Source: an uncultured Saprospiraceae bacterium (lineage in GTDB: Bacteria > Bacteroidota > Bacteroidia > Chitinophagales > Saprospiraceae). From it: a DNA stretch of 64,000 nucleotides. The translations under genes were made by a program, and so were the position numbers. The DNA lies in contig CALLPI010000017.1 in the NCBI GenBank assembly GCA_938015595.1, forward strand, positions 1-64,000, read 5' to 3'. Shown here piece after piece: positions 56,515 through 64,000 of the stretch. The notes under the pieces were generated by a model that saw only the letters and a list, made by a program, of their open reading frames with translations, searched no databases and was not told the DNA's origin. Every line of letters begins with the position of its first letter. Positions within the stretch are counted from its first letter, which is position 1.

Positions 56515-56529
56515 GGGGCTAGGCTATGC

Positions 56530-56576
56530 AAGGGGGTGTGGCAAGGCTGTTTTCTATCGCGTGCCATACCCCCTTT
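56530..56576. terminator. Hairpin between convergent genes
   Basis: AAGGGGGTGTGGCA (56530-56543) pairs with TGCCATACCCCCTT (56562-56575), a 14-bp stem with one G-T pair and an 18-nt loop. It lies 15 bp after the M16 stop. The T-run is weak (TTTGTTG), so termination strength is uncertain. Confidence 0.6.
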
Positions 56577-56659
56577 GTTGTTCAGTCTGGGTTTATTCAA
56601 AAGCCCCTCCCTTCAGAGGACAGGTTCATCCCTGAGCGTTTCGCTCCGATTGGTTCGCA

Positions 56660-58006
56660 TCAGTCTTTGAAGAAAGACAGCACCTGCGGTATGCCTTCTA
56701 TGCGTACAAAGTACATGCCGCGAGGCAAATGAGCTACTTCGCACTGCATTTGTTCTGCACCTGCTGCCACCGCCAGGCGTTGCAACAACTGCCCTTGCGC
56801 GTTGTACAGGTACAGCCCGGTAGGTTGTAAGGGTGGGCTGTCAAAAATCACCTGAAGTACATGCCGCGCTGGCGAAGGGTACAGGCGTATAGGCGCTTCT
56901 CCAGTAGCATATGGCTCCATATGTACCGAAATGACCTTGTGGTAGGTTGTAGCCCCGTCGTAGTCCACTTGGCGCAGGCGGTAGTAGTTGAGGCCTGGCA
57001 AAGGCTTCTCATCTATGAAAGCATAATGTTGTGGCTCTGTGATAGCACCTGCACCGGGCACGCGGCCCAACTCCTGCCAACGCACACCTTCAGCACTTCG
57101 CTCTATGGCCATGTAGTCGTTGTGTTGCTCCGAGGCAGTGCTCCAACTCAGGTGTACCCGCCGCCCCTTGACCTGCCCAGAGAAGTAGGTGAGATTAATG
57201 GGGAGGGATTTAAAATCCGTGAAAAAATCTTGACCAGATATTGAACTTAAATTGGCATCATTCCCAAGATTAGAAGCCCCGGGGTCGCCCGGGATAGTCT
57301 CGTTGGACATAAACCCACTAGCATTTGTGATTATGGCGAAAAATTGGACAGATTGGGTGTTGTCTACTCCTGCAAAAGCACTTATGGGAATACTGAACTC
57401 AATACCATGAGTATTATTATAGGTATCATTGTAAGTATTCCGATAAGCTACGGTGATATTTCCAGTTCCTCCAAACACACCACCTGCATTGAAGGATGCC
57501 GAACTGCCGCTTTGATTTGAAGTATTACCCAAGTAGCCACAAGCCATAATACTGGTGGTGCCGTACCGTGCTGCATCTGTATAAAAATTGCTGCTTGAGT
57601 TCCCTTCATTGAAAGCCAAGGCAAAATCTACGTCCATATCCATGATGGCACCATCCAGGCCATAGTCGCCCGGGGTAGAGCTAGTTCGAAAAACGCCTGT
57701 TCCACAAGAACCACTTCCAGCCAAGGGGTTGTTTCCTCTGCCTGCATATCCAGAGAAGTTGAAAAACAGTACGATATTGTCATTGCTGGTCAGCGCCCCA
57801 CTGATTCCTACGTAAATATTAGTATTATCCGTGTAATAATATATCTTATTCAACGTATTATCGGAGCCAAAGCCATTTCGGCCAGAGGTAAAACTTCCCA
57901 CAACCTGATACGAAGATTCGTCCATGATGCCGTTGACAGTGATTTGACCTACGCAAATTAGCGACGTTGACGCTAGAGCCAAAGAGGCTAAAATTCTTCT
58001 CATCAT
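56660..58006 (-). CDS. Secreted protein with T9SS type A sorting domain
   Basis: 448 residues. Signal peptide about 1-20 (ending CVGQ). The mature N-terminal half (about 21-270) starts ITVNGIMDESSYQVVGSF, and NIYVGISGAL plus GIEFSIPISAF suggest a sugar-binding CBM9/DOMON-like sandwich (tentative). A short Fn3-like segment (LSWSTASEQHNDYMAIERS, YYRLRQVDYDG) precedes the sorting tail (about 365-448; LYPSPARHVLQV and LPRGMYFVRIEG). It is probably surface-released or attached. The N-terminal half is more AT-rich than neighbouring genes. The start is ATG 58006 (a second ATG follows at 58003), and the mRNA leader is structured. Confidence 0.75.
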   Translation of the reverse strand: MMRRILASLALASTSLICVGQITVNGIMDESSYQVVGSFTSGRNGFGSDNTLNKIYYYTDNTNIYVGISGALTSNDNIVLFFNFSGYAGRGNNPLAGSGSCGTGVFRTSSTPGDYGLDGAIMDMDVDFALAFNEGNSSSNFYTDAARYGTTSIMACGYLGNTSNQSGSSASFNAGGVFGGTGNITVAYRNTYNDTYNNTHGIEFSIPISAFAGVDNTQSVQFFAIITNASGFMSNETIPGDPGASNLGNDANLSSISGQDFFTDFKSLPINLTYFSGQVKGRRVHLSWSTASEQHNDYMAIERSAEGVRWQELGRVPGAGAITEPQHYAFIDEKPLPGLNYYRLRQVDYDGATTYHKVISVHMEPYATGEAPIRLYPSPARHVLQVIFDSPPLQPTGLYLYNAQGQLLQRLAVAAGAEQMQCEVAHLPRGMYFVRIEGIPQVLSFFKD

Positions 58007-58009
58007 TGG

Positions 58010-58033
58010 TTAGCAATTTTTTAGTAATTCCAT
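58010..58033 (-). CDS. Seven-codon leader mini-ORF with strong Shine-Dalgarno
   Basis: On the minus strand GGAGGT (58043-58038) sits 4 nt before an ATG at 58033. The mini-ORF reads MELLKNC and stops at TAA (58012-58010), 3 nt before the ATG of the T9SS protein and in the same frame. A full GGAGGT is notable because Bacteroidota genes generally lack strong Shine-Dalgarno sites. The arrangement suggests re-initiation or translational coupling. Unproven. Confidence 0.35.
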   Translation of the reverse strand: MELLKNC

Positions 58034-58097
58034 TATTACCTCCGATAGTCCCTTCTGTATGGCAGGTTGATAAAACTCGTTAGGTATTTACGTCCAA

Positions 58098-58142
58098 AAA
58101 AAGAGCACCTGCGAAATGCTCCGCAAATAAGGATTATTTGCG
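58098..58142 (-). promoter_or_regulatory. Attenuator-like leader structure
   Basis: Reading on the minus strand: CGCAAATAA-TCC-TTATTTGCG (58142-58122, perfect 9-bp stem) is followed at once by GAGCA (58121-58117) pairing with TGCTC (about 58107-58103) and then a run of seven T. The TGCG at the end of stem 1 can alternatively pair with the CGCA in the loop of stem 2. On the plus strand stem 1 plus TTTTTT would also look like a terminator. It lies between a good promoter and the T9SS gene. Confidence 0.4.
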
Positions 58143-58158
58143 TTTTTTGAATTCAACG

Positions 58159-58190
58159 CAAAGATAATAGCGTAAAAATGACATTAACAA
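58159..58190 (-). promoter_or_regulatory. Promoter of the T9SS type A gene at 58006
   Basis: On the minus strand TTG (58190-58188), 21 nt, then TATCTTTG (58166-58159), a full match to the Bacteroidota pattern. It predicts a leader of about 145 nt containing the hairpins and mini-ORF listed separately. The remaining part of the 339-bp gap 58007-58345 shows nothing else. Confidence 0.55.
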
Positions 58191-58345
58191 AAATCCAGGC
58201 TGCTTTTTTATTAGACATTAACCCTGCCACTGTAGCAGCACGGTGCATACCACCGGCCAGGCATTGAAACTGGGCAAAAGACATAAGGCTCGGCCTGTCG
58301 TAAAAAACCTCTGTTGGTTTCTTACTTTCTGTATTGAAACGACTG

Positions 58346-58792
58346 TCAGAGAAATAACCCTACTGGTAGCAATAGTGCTACTAATGCGGCAGGAACAAAC
58401 CAGTTGGAGAGCCCCTCTGCGCGCGTTCGGGCTGTTTGGATGGTGGTTCAGCCCAGTGCGCAGAATAATGCCACAAGCGTGCAGTTGAGCAGGCGCATCA
58501 GGCGTTGGGCCGAGGCATAGTGCTTAGCAGTACTTTCGGGTGCAATGGTGACCGGATATTTAAAAATGTGCGGAAAGCGATTTAGTATGCCAATCCCCGC
58601 GAAGAGCACTGTGGCAATAGCTGGTACGAGCAGCAAGGTGTATTTGGGCCCGTAGTCGTTGGGCTGGCTATCCGAGCCAAAATGAGTGGGCGTAGTGTAG
58701 GGTAGTTGAGGGTAGTAGTGGCCAGCCAAGGCCACAAAAAACAAAATCAATAGCCAGCCCAGAGCTTTCAGTGCCCAGTCGGCGGGCTTCAC
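58346..58792 (-). pseudogene. DUF1648 membrane protein interrupted by an in-frame TGA
   Basis: From a GTG at 58792, 114 codons encode a DUF1648 protein (HYYPQLPYTTPTHFGSDSQP, then ILNRFPHIFKYPV and AQRLMRLLNCTLVALFCALG) up to TGA at 58450-58448. The frame then continues for 33 codons as TTIQTARTRAEGLSNWFVPA plus a hydrophobic tail, ending TGA at 58346. Intact relatives typically have a WQTIQ-like segment there, so the TGA sits where a Trp codon (TGG) is expected. Either a nonsense mutation, a sequencing error or readthrough explains this. The two hydrophobic segments in the first part are complete. It follows the HlyD-type gene by 35 bp and looks co-transcribed. Confidence 0.7.
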
Positions 58793-58827
58793 ATAGGTAT
58801 GCGAGGGCGTGGTTGGCAGCTCTAACC

Positions 58828-60258
58828 CTATTCGTCTTTTTTCTTCTTCGATTTGGCTGGATTGAGTTCTTCTTCCTTCACACGGCGAATAACCATGCCA
58901 TCTTTGAGTTTGCGCGACACAGCGGTATAGGGGCCGCTCACTACTTCATCACCGAGGTTGATGCCGCTGACGATGTGAATGTAGGTATCATCCTGGATGC
59001 CAGTTTTTACGGGAGTCATGCGGACGGTATCACCTTTGACAACGAAGACCACTTCGATGAGGTCGTCCAGGTTTTTTTCGGCGGGTTCATCATTGTTGGT
59101 GGAAGTACTGGCTGTGGTCTGTGCTTTGGGCCTGGTACCTTTCTTCTCGCGGGTGGTCACGGCTTGTATAGGTACGCTGATCGCATCGGTGAGGGTTTGA
59201 GTCTGAATATCTACCGATGCTGACATACCTGGCCGGAAGGGGTATGGCTTGCCGGGGGAGATGAGGTCGGCATAGGAAGTGGGGTCAATAAGGATGCGCA
59301 CCTCGAAGTTGGTTACCTGGTCAGTAGTGAGGTTTGCACCCAAGCCGCCACTGGCACTGGTGGCGGAGTTGGCAATCTGAGTGACGCGGCCTTTGAACTT
59401 ACGCCCGATGTAGGCGTCCACTTCCACGTCCACTAAGTCATTATAAGATACGCGGGTAATGTCGTTTTCGCTTACGTCCACGCGCACTTCCATTTGGCTG
59501 AGGTCGGCTATGCGCATCATTTCGGTACCGGCCATCTGAATGGTACCCACTACGCGTTCGCCTTTTTCCACATTAAGTTTGGAGATGATGCCGCCTTTGG
59601 GGGCGTACAGAGTAGTACGGCGCAGGCTGGTGCGGAGTTCGCGCAGGCCGGCTTCGGCACTTTGAACCTGAAATTCGGCGGCGCGTACACTTTCCTGGGC
59701 GGCGCGGATGCTGGCCTCTGAAGAGCGCAGGTTGGCTTCCAGTGCGCGTAGGTTGGCCAAAGAGTTGTCAAAGTCAGCCTCTGAAATGACGCCGTCTTTG
59801 CGCAGTTTTTCATTGCGGCGATGTATTTCGCGGGCATTGGCCAATTGAGCCTCTATTTGTTCTTTTTGGGCTTTGAGGGTTTCAATTTGGCTGCGGGCAT
59901 TGGCGGCCTGTGCCTGGGCACTGCGTACGCTGGCTTCGCCGCGTTCTACCTGCGACTGGTACAAGTCGGGGTCAATACGAGCCAGGAGTTGGCCTACTAC
60001 CACGGAGTCGCCCTCCTTGACGTAGAGTTCTACTACCTCACCGGAGACGTCAGAGCTGATTTTGACTTCTGTGACGGGGAATATCTTGCCGCTGGCTGCT
60101 ACTTTCTCACGGATGGTACGCTTTTCGGCCTTTTCTACGAGCACGGCTTCGCCTTTGGGCTTCGTTTTTTGTTTGATGGCTATGACGGCCATAAGAATGA
60201 GTACCAATCCTGCCAATGCAAAGAGTATGAGGTTTTGATTGCTTTTGCGTTTTGCCAT
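58828..60258 (-). CDS. HlyD/RND-type periplasmic adaptor subunit of an efflux system
   Basis: 476 residues. An N-terminal membrane anchor (about 9-27) is followed by a biotinyl-lipoyl half-motif (SGEVVELYVKEGDSVVVGQLLARID), a long coiled-coil hairpin (about 105-215, Ala/Gln/Glu-rich), the returning lipoyl half (LYAPKGGIISKLNVEKGERVVG) and beta-barrel/membrane-proximal domains. The end is strongly basic/acidic (KSKKKKDE). It links an inner-membrane pump to a TolC channel. The gene lies 35 bp after the TolC-like gene, but no pump gene (RND or ABC) is seen in the window. Confidence 0.9.
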   Translation of the reverse strand: MAKRKSNQNLILFALAGLVLILMAVIAIKQKTKPKGEAVLVEKAEKRTIREKVAASGKIFPVTEVKISSDVSGEVVELYVKEGDSVVVGQLLARIDPDLYQSQVERGEASVRSAQAQAANARSQIETLKAQKEQIEAQLANAREIHRRNEKLRKDGVISEADFDNSLANLRALEANLRSSEASIRAAQESVRAAEFQVQSAEAGLRELRTSLRRTTLYAPKGGIISKLNVEKGERVVGTIQMAGTEMMRIADLSQMEVRVDVSENDITRVSYNDLVDVEVDAYIGRKFKGRVTQIANSATSASGGLGANLTTDQVTNFEVRILIDPTSYADLISPGKPYPFRPGMSASVDIQTQTLTDAISVPIQAVTTREKKGTRPKAQTTASTSTNNDEPAEKNLDDLIEVVFVVKGDTVRMTPVKTGIQDDTYIHIVSGINLGDEVVSGPYTAVSRKLKDGMVIRRVKEEELNPAKSKKKKDE

Positions 60259-60293
60259 GGTTGTTGCAGTGTATTGTTAGGAGAGAGTAGTTG

Positions 60294-61724
60294 TTAGTTT
60301 AATTGCAGGGGTTTGCCCATCAAAAACTCCACGTTTTTAAGGTTGAAGAGATACTGATATTTGGCGCGGGTGAGGTCCACCTGGGCATTGTCGAGGGTAA
60401 GCCTTGCCGTGGTGTATTGCAAGGTATTGATAGCGCCTACCTCAAAGCGCTTTTGGGCGTTGTCAAAGGCGACCTGGGCGGCTTCTACGGCGCGTTGGCC
60501 AGCTTGCCAAGCTTCGCGTGCAGCCAGGGCATCGTTGATGGCTTGCTGCACCGTGGTTTGGAGGCGTTGGCGTTGTTGGCGGTTTTGGAGTTCCTGGTTG
60601 AGTACGCCTAGTTGGGCTCGTTCTACCGCAATGCGGTTGCGGGAGTTATTGTAGATGGGGATGTTTAGGCTCAGAGCAATAGCTTGGCCAAAGTTATTGC
60701 TTAGTTGATTGAAGTAAGGAATGTTTTCCAGTTCAGCTCTGGGCAGGTCGGTTTCGATAATAAAGGGCTGGCCGTTTAAGAAGATGGTCTGGGTTTGGCG
60801 CACGGTAGTGAACCCCGATACGCGCTGCGCCACAGAGGAGAAGGCCGTGTTGAGATTGCCACCCAGATTTATAATGGGCAACATGCCTGCGCGTGCCAGG
60901 GCAATATTGTCGTTAGCAGCTTTAAGGCGCAGGTCAGCAGCTTTGATTTGAGGTTGGGTGCTAAGAGCAGCAGCAAACACAGTTGGGAAAGAAAATATGG
61001 CCTCGTCCACTACTGTCGGGATGCTGACCTGCGGGCGCTCAATGACAAATGGCTGCTCGGCGGGTAGCTCCATGAGTTGGCGCAGGTTGAGGTAGGCACT
61101 ATTTACAGCGTTACGCACTTCCACGATTACTTGCTCGTTGCGGGCTATTTGCGCTAGTGCATCGAGGCGGTCGTTAGGGGGAAGGGCACCGGCGCTTATG
61201 AGCTTTTCAGTTTGGCCTAACTGCTGTTGCGACAGGTGCAATTGCCGCTGGGCATTGTCTAACTGTTCTTGCGTGAGCAGCACAGTCAGGTAGGCGCGGG
61301 CTACTTCCAGTGCCAGAGTATTGGAGGCGTCGGCCAGGTCATGTTGGCGGGCTTCCAGTTCTAGTTTGCTCTGATGGATGCCAGCATTGATGCGCCCGCC
61401 GGTGTAGAGCGGTACGCCAGCGTTGAGGCTCATGCTGTTGAAGGAAATGGTGCGCGTATCGAAAGTGTTGCTAAATGGATCAATGGTGCGGCCAAACTGG
61501 CTGCCTACACTGGTAGCAGCATTGAGGCTGGGCAGGCGGCTGAGTTGGTTTTGCTTGACGGAGAGCTCTCCATCGCGTACGGCTGCTTGGGCTAATTTAA
61601 TACGCAAAGAGTTTTGTAGGGCGTAATCCACACATTTTTCTAAGGGCCATGGTGCGGAAGATTGAGCCGAGAGCCCCGTGCCCCAGCCAATGGCCAAACA
61701 TAAGACGAAGCAAGTAAGTCGCAT
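60294..61724 (-). CDS. TolC family outer membrane efflux protein
   Basis: 476 residues from the ATG at 61724 (MRLTCFVLCLAIGWGTGLSAQ signal peptide); the frame is open upstream but overlaps a non-coding gap. Two TolC repeats are visible: PWPLEKCVDYALQNSLRIKLA with SRLPSLNAATSVG, and the second with LNIPIYNNSRNRIAVERAQL and GAINTLQYTTARLTLDNAQ. Long helices rich in Gln and Ala fit the trimeric periplasmic tunnel. It heads a TolC-HlyD-DUF1648 operon; its promoter must lie in the 130-bp gap 61725-61854. Confidence 0.92.
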   Translation of the reverse strand: MRLTCFVLCLAIGWGTGLSAQSSAPWPLEKCVDYALQNSLRIKLAQAAVRDGELSVKQNQLSRLPSLNAATSVGSQFGRTIDPFSNTFDTRTISFNSMSLNAGVPLYTGGRINAGIHQSKLELEARQHDLADASNTLALEVARAYLTVLLTQEQLDNAQRQLHLSQQQLGQTEKLISAGALPPNDRLDALAQIARNEQVIVEVRNAVNSAYLNLRQLMELPAEQPFVIERPQVSIPTVVDEAIFSFPTVFAAALSTQPQIKAADLRLKAANDNIALARAGMLPIINLGGNLNTAFSSVAQRVSGFTTVRQTQTIFLNGQPFIIETDLPRAELENIPYFNQLSNNFGQAIALSLNIPIYNNSRNRIAVERAQLGVLNQELQNRQQRQRLQTTVQQAINDALAAREAWQAGQRAVEAAQVAFDNAQKRFEVGAINTLQYTTARLTLDNAQVDLTRAKYQYLFNLKNVEFLMGKPLQLN

Positions 61725-61854
61725 AGCACAGCTATTTTGAAAGGCAGCACAATAGTAAATAACTCGCCTACAAAGACGTGAAATTATTCTATCAAAGCCA
61801 ATGGGAATTGGATGAACATTGCCTGGCAGCATTACAATGTGCCGAATCGCCCTC

Positions 61855-64000
61855 TCACAGCCTTCCAGTCTCAAAGTCACACCCCCACCCCCCGCCCCCT
61901 GGCGTCTCTACCCGTACCCGTTGCCCGGCTTCTATCGTTCTGCTTTCTATACCCTGCAATGGTTCTTCCTGTCCATTTGTTTGGATGAGGTATTGCGCAC
62001 CTGGTTGTCCATTTTGACCTCCCTTTAGCCCGTAGGGTGCTTGCTGCCGATGCTGCGATAGCAAGGTCATTTCCACGGCTTGCAGAAACTCCAGTTCTCT
62101 GATGATCCCATCGCCGCCTGGCCATTGGCCTGCCCCGCCCGAGCCCCGCCGAATAGCAAAGCGCCACAAGCGTACGGGGTATCGCAGCTCCAGTTCTTCG
62201 GGGTCAGTGATGCGAGTATTGGTCATGTGCTGATGCACTGCTGAGCGTCCGGCAAAACCTGGCCCTGCTCCAGCGCCGCCGCCAATAGTTTCGTAATAGC
62301 CAAAATGCGCATTCCCAAACAGGAAGTTATTCATAGTGCCCTGGCTGCAGGCGGCCAGTTCCAGTGCTTTGAGCAAAGTATCGGTCAGGCGCTGGCTCAC
62401 TTCGGTGTTGCCACCAGCCACCGCCGGGCAGCGGGCGCCGTCATCTTCAAAGGCTGGGTTCAGGATACAGCCTTGAGGCGCAAGGATGCGTACGCGGCGC
62501 AGCAGCCCTTCGTTGAGGGGGAGGTCTTTCTGTACTAGTAGCCGCAGTACGTACAGCACCACACTATATACGATGGAAATATTGGCATTGAGATTGCCTG
62601 AGTGTGTAGGCGCCGAGCCATTCAAGTCTATGTGCAGTAGTCCATTGTGCAACTCCATGCGCACTTGTAGGGCAGCGCCGTCGTCCAGGTATTCGCGAGC
62701 CTGGAAGGATTGCACCGGCAAGCGCACTAAGGCTTGCTCAAGAGCATCAGCAGCTAAGTCTTGCAGAGCTTGCATGTAGCGCTTTACCTTGCTTACGCCG
62801 TGTGCACGAGCTAGTGCCTGTAGCGCTTGTTCGCCAGTGCGCAGGGCGGCGAGGGCGGCATTGAGGTCGGCTCGGTTTTCCAGCCAGGCTCGGGTAGGAT
62901 AGCGGCACTGAGTAAACAGCCTCTCGACCGCCTGCCATTGCAGCTCGCCACCCTTGACAAGATATGTGGGGGCTATAACTACGCCTTCTTCTTCCAGGAC
63001 GCGTGCATCAGGGGGCATAGAGCCTGGGCGCAGACCGCCAATTTCGGCATGGTGGGCGCGATTGATGACATAGCCCAGCAGCTCGCCTTCGTCGGCATAT
63101 ACAGCGCTGAGTAGTGTCACATCGGGCAGATGCGAGCCTCCGTAGCGCGGGTGATTGGTCATGATTACATCGCCAGGCTGGAGCGTATATTGCTGTAACA
63201 TCAGTCGCGCGCATATTCCCAGGCTACCCAGGTGCACCGGTATGTGTGGCGCGTTCACCAAAAGATACGCCTGTGCATCGAGCAGCGCGCAGGAAAAATC
63301 GAGCCGTTCCTTGACGTTCACCGAAAAAGCCGTTCGTTGCAATTGTGCGCCCATGGCCTCCGCTATGGCGCTAAAGCGGTGGGTAAAGAGTTCGAGTTCG
63401 ACAGCGTGCGTGTACGCAGTAGCTTGCGCTGGGCTACCTTGCCGGGTGAGTACTGCATGGCCGCCAGGGCGTTGCTCCCACACCCATCCAGGCGCTATCC
63501 AGGCTGCAGCGTGGCTGCCAGGCAATACAGCAGGGCCGCAGATGCGATGTGCCGCGCCCTTGACCTCACCTTGGAGTATGGGCCTAGGAGTGTCTCTGGC
63601 TACTACGCGCAGGCTTTCCACCTCTAAAGTCCTTTCTGTAGGAAAATGCCCGAACAATTGCCGGTATAGGTCTTCAAAATCCTGGCTTAGGTCGCTTTGA
63701 CCATCCCAGTCTAGCTCAAGAGCGCTGTCTTGCCCCTGGAATCGCATACGCACCAGCCGATGCGCCGGGGTCATGTGCTCGGGGGCAATGCCTTCTTGGG
63801 CCAACAATTCAAATGCCTGTTGTAGTAGTGCATCTGCCAGTTGAGGCAATTCCTGATGACACTCCCCCCATGGGCGCAACACTTGCCTCTCAGCAAAACG
63901 TTCTATCGGGGCATGGCCAATGCCGTAGGCACTGAGTAAGCCAGCATCAGCAGGCAAGATAACCGTGTGGATGCCTAGCAACTCCGCTACTCGGCAGGCG
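61855..64000 (-). CDS. 5-oxoprolinase/hydantoinase-type protein (HyuA C-terminus fused to HyuB), 5'-truncated
   Basis: 715 codons are visible; the frame continues past the window edge (residues [21 protein letters not shown] at the boundary), so the start is missing. The first about 190 visible residues are the C-terminal part of a HydA/HyuA ATPase domain ([14 protein letters not shown]). The rest is a complete HyuB domain ([66 protein letters not shown]) ending in TPGGGGWG. Fused AB proteins are ATP-dependent 5-oxoprolinases or N-methylhydantoinases. The substrate cannot be decided here. Sarcosine is a product of the N-methylhydantoin route, and a sarcosine-oxidase-type enzyme lies at 21633, but the distance makes a link speculative. 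Confidence 0.88.
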   Translation of the reverse strand, partial: ACRVAELLGIHTVILPADAGLLSAYGIGHAPIERFAERQVLRPWGECHQELPQLADALLQQAFELLAQEGIAPEHMTPAHRLVRMRFQGQDSALELDWDGQSDLSQDFEDLYRQLFGHFPTERTLEVESLRVVARDTPRPILQGEVKGAAHRICGPAVLPGSHAAAWIAPGWVWEQRPGGHAVLTRQGSPAQATAYTHAVELELFTHRFSAIAEAMGAQLQRTAFSVNVKERLDFSCALLDAQAYLLVNAPHIPVHLGSLGICARLMLQQYTLQPGDVIMTNHPRYGGSHLPDVTLLSAVYADEGELLGYVINRAHHAEIGGLRPGSMPPDARVLEEEGVVIAPTYLVKGGELQWQAVERLFTQCRYPTRAWLENRADLNAALAALRTGEQALQALARAHGVSKVKRYMQALQDLAADALEQALVRLPVQSFQAREYLDDGAALQVRMELHNGLLHIDLNGSAPTHSGNLNANISIVYSVVLYVLRLLVQKDLPLNEGLLRRVRILAPQGCILNPAFEDDGARCPAVAGGNTEVSQRLTDTLLKALELAACSQGTMNNFLFGNAHFGYYETIGGGAGAGPGFAGRSAVHQHMTNTRITDPEELELRYPVRLWRFAIRRGSGGAGQWPGGDGIIRELEFLQAVEMTLLSQHRQQAPYGLKGGQNGQPGAQYLIQTNGQEEPLQGIESRTIEAGQRVRVETPGGGGWGCDFETGRL

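Noticed and set aside
21633-63981. A hydantoin-to-sarcosine pathway linking the 5-oxoprolinase-type gene with the sarcosine-oxidase-type gene
   Set aside because: The genes are 40 kb apart on opposite strands and both families have other substrates; the link would be speculation.

Overview
The window looks like chromosomal DNA of a Bacteroidota bacterium, most likely a gliding or surface-associated Saprospiria/Chitinophagia-type lineage. The evidence is two giant surface proteins with SprB-type repeats and a type B C-terminal sorting domain of the type IX secretion system (T9SS), type A sorting tails, a PorP/SprF-family protein, GLPGLI plus outer-membrane beta-barrel genes, RDD and DUF3137 proteins, and several well-placed TAnnTTTG promoter boxes instead of sigma70-type ones. 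I saw no rRNA, tRNA, CRISPR array, intact insertion sequence or prophage. The lineage call is inference.

Layout. 1-9.7 kb is a surface-protein island: the tail of a T9SS cargo protein, a one-cohesin secreted protein, a 2514-residue protein (ten cohesin-like modules, twelve SprB-type repeats, type B tail) and its PorP/SprF partner. 10-14.8 kb holds recJ, a LOG-family hydrolase, a class IV aminotransferase, and a small hsp20/usp stress operon. 14.9-18.1 kb is a large secreted BNR/Asp-box propeller protein. 18.4-24.8 kb is mostly metabolic: aroQ, an RDD membrane protein, msrA, cysM, a sarcosine-oxidase-family flavoenzyme, an SdiA-regulated-type propeller and a CpcT/CpeT-like lipoprotein. 24.8-28.9 kb has two tandem PuuE-like deacetylases and paaZ. 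29.2-35.4 kb has an M16 protease and a second giant T9SS protein (one cohesin, eleven SprB-type repeats).

35.4-38.2 kb is a tightly coupled ParA / ribbon-helix-helix-like / SWIM operon with a divergent 58-residue ORF. 38.3-43.2 kb carries a class A PBP, mannose-1-phosphate guanylyltransferase and a dipeptide epimerase, followed by a decayed Rpn-family nuclease/transposase fragment. 43.6-46.7 kb is a second BNR paralogue. 47-52.3 kb pairs an orphan histidine kinase with a divergent GLPGLI/outer-membrane-barrel operon across an intergenic region with repeated TTAAC half-sites. 52.4-58 kb has DUF3137, a long M16 protease and a T9SS type A protein with a structured leader. 58.3-64 kb holds a TolC-HlyD-DUF1648 operon, whose last gene has an in-frame TGA, and a 5'-truncated 5-oxoprolinase/hydantoinase.

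The most noteworthy items are the dockerin-less T9SS cohesin arrays with a conserved cysteine pair, the ParA-RHH-SWIM operon, the DUF1648 TGA at a normally Trp position, the Rpn pseudogene, the attenuator-like leader with a mini-ORF at 58.0-58.2 kb, and the kinase/GLPGLI control region.
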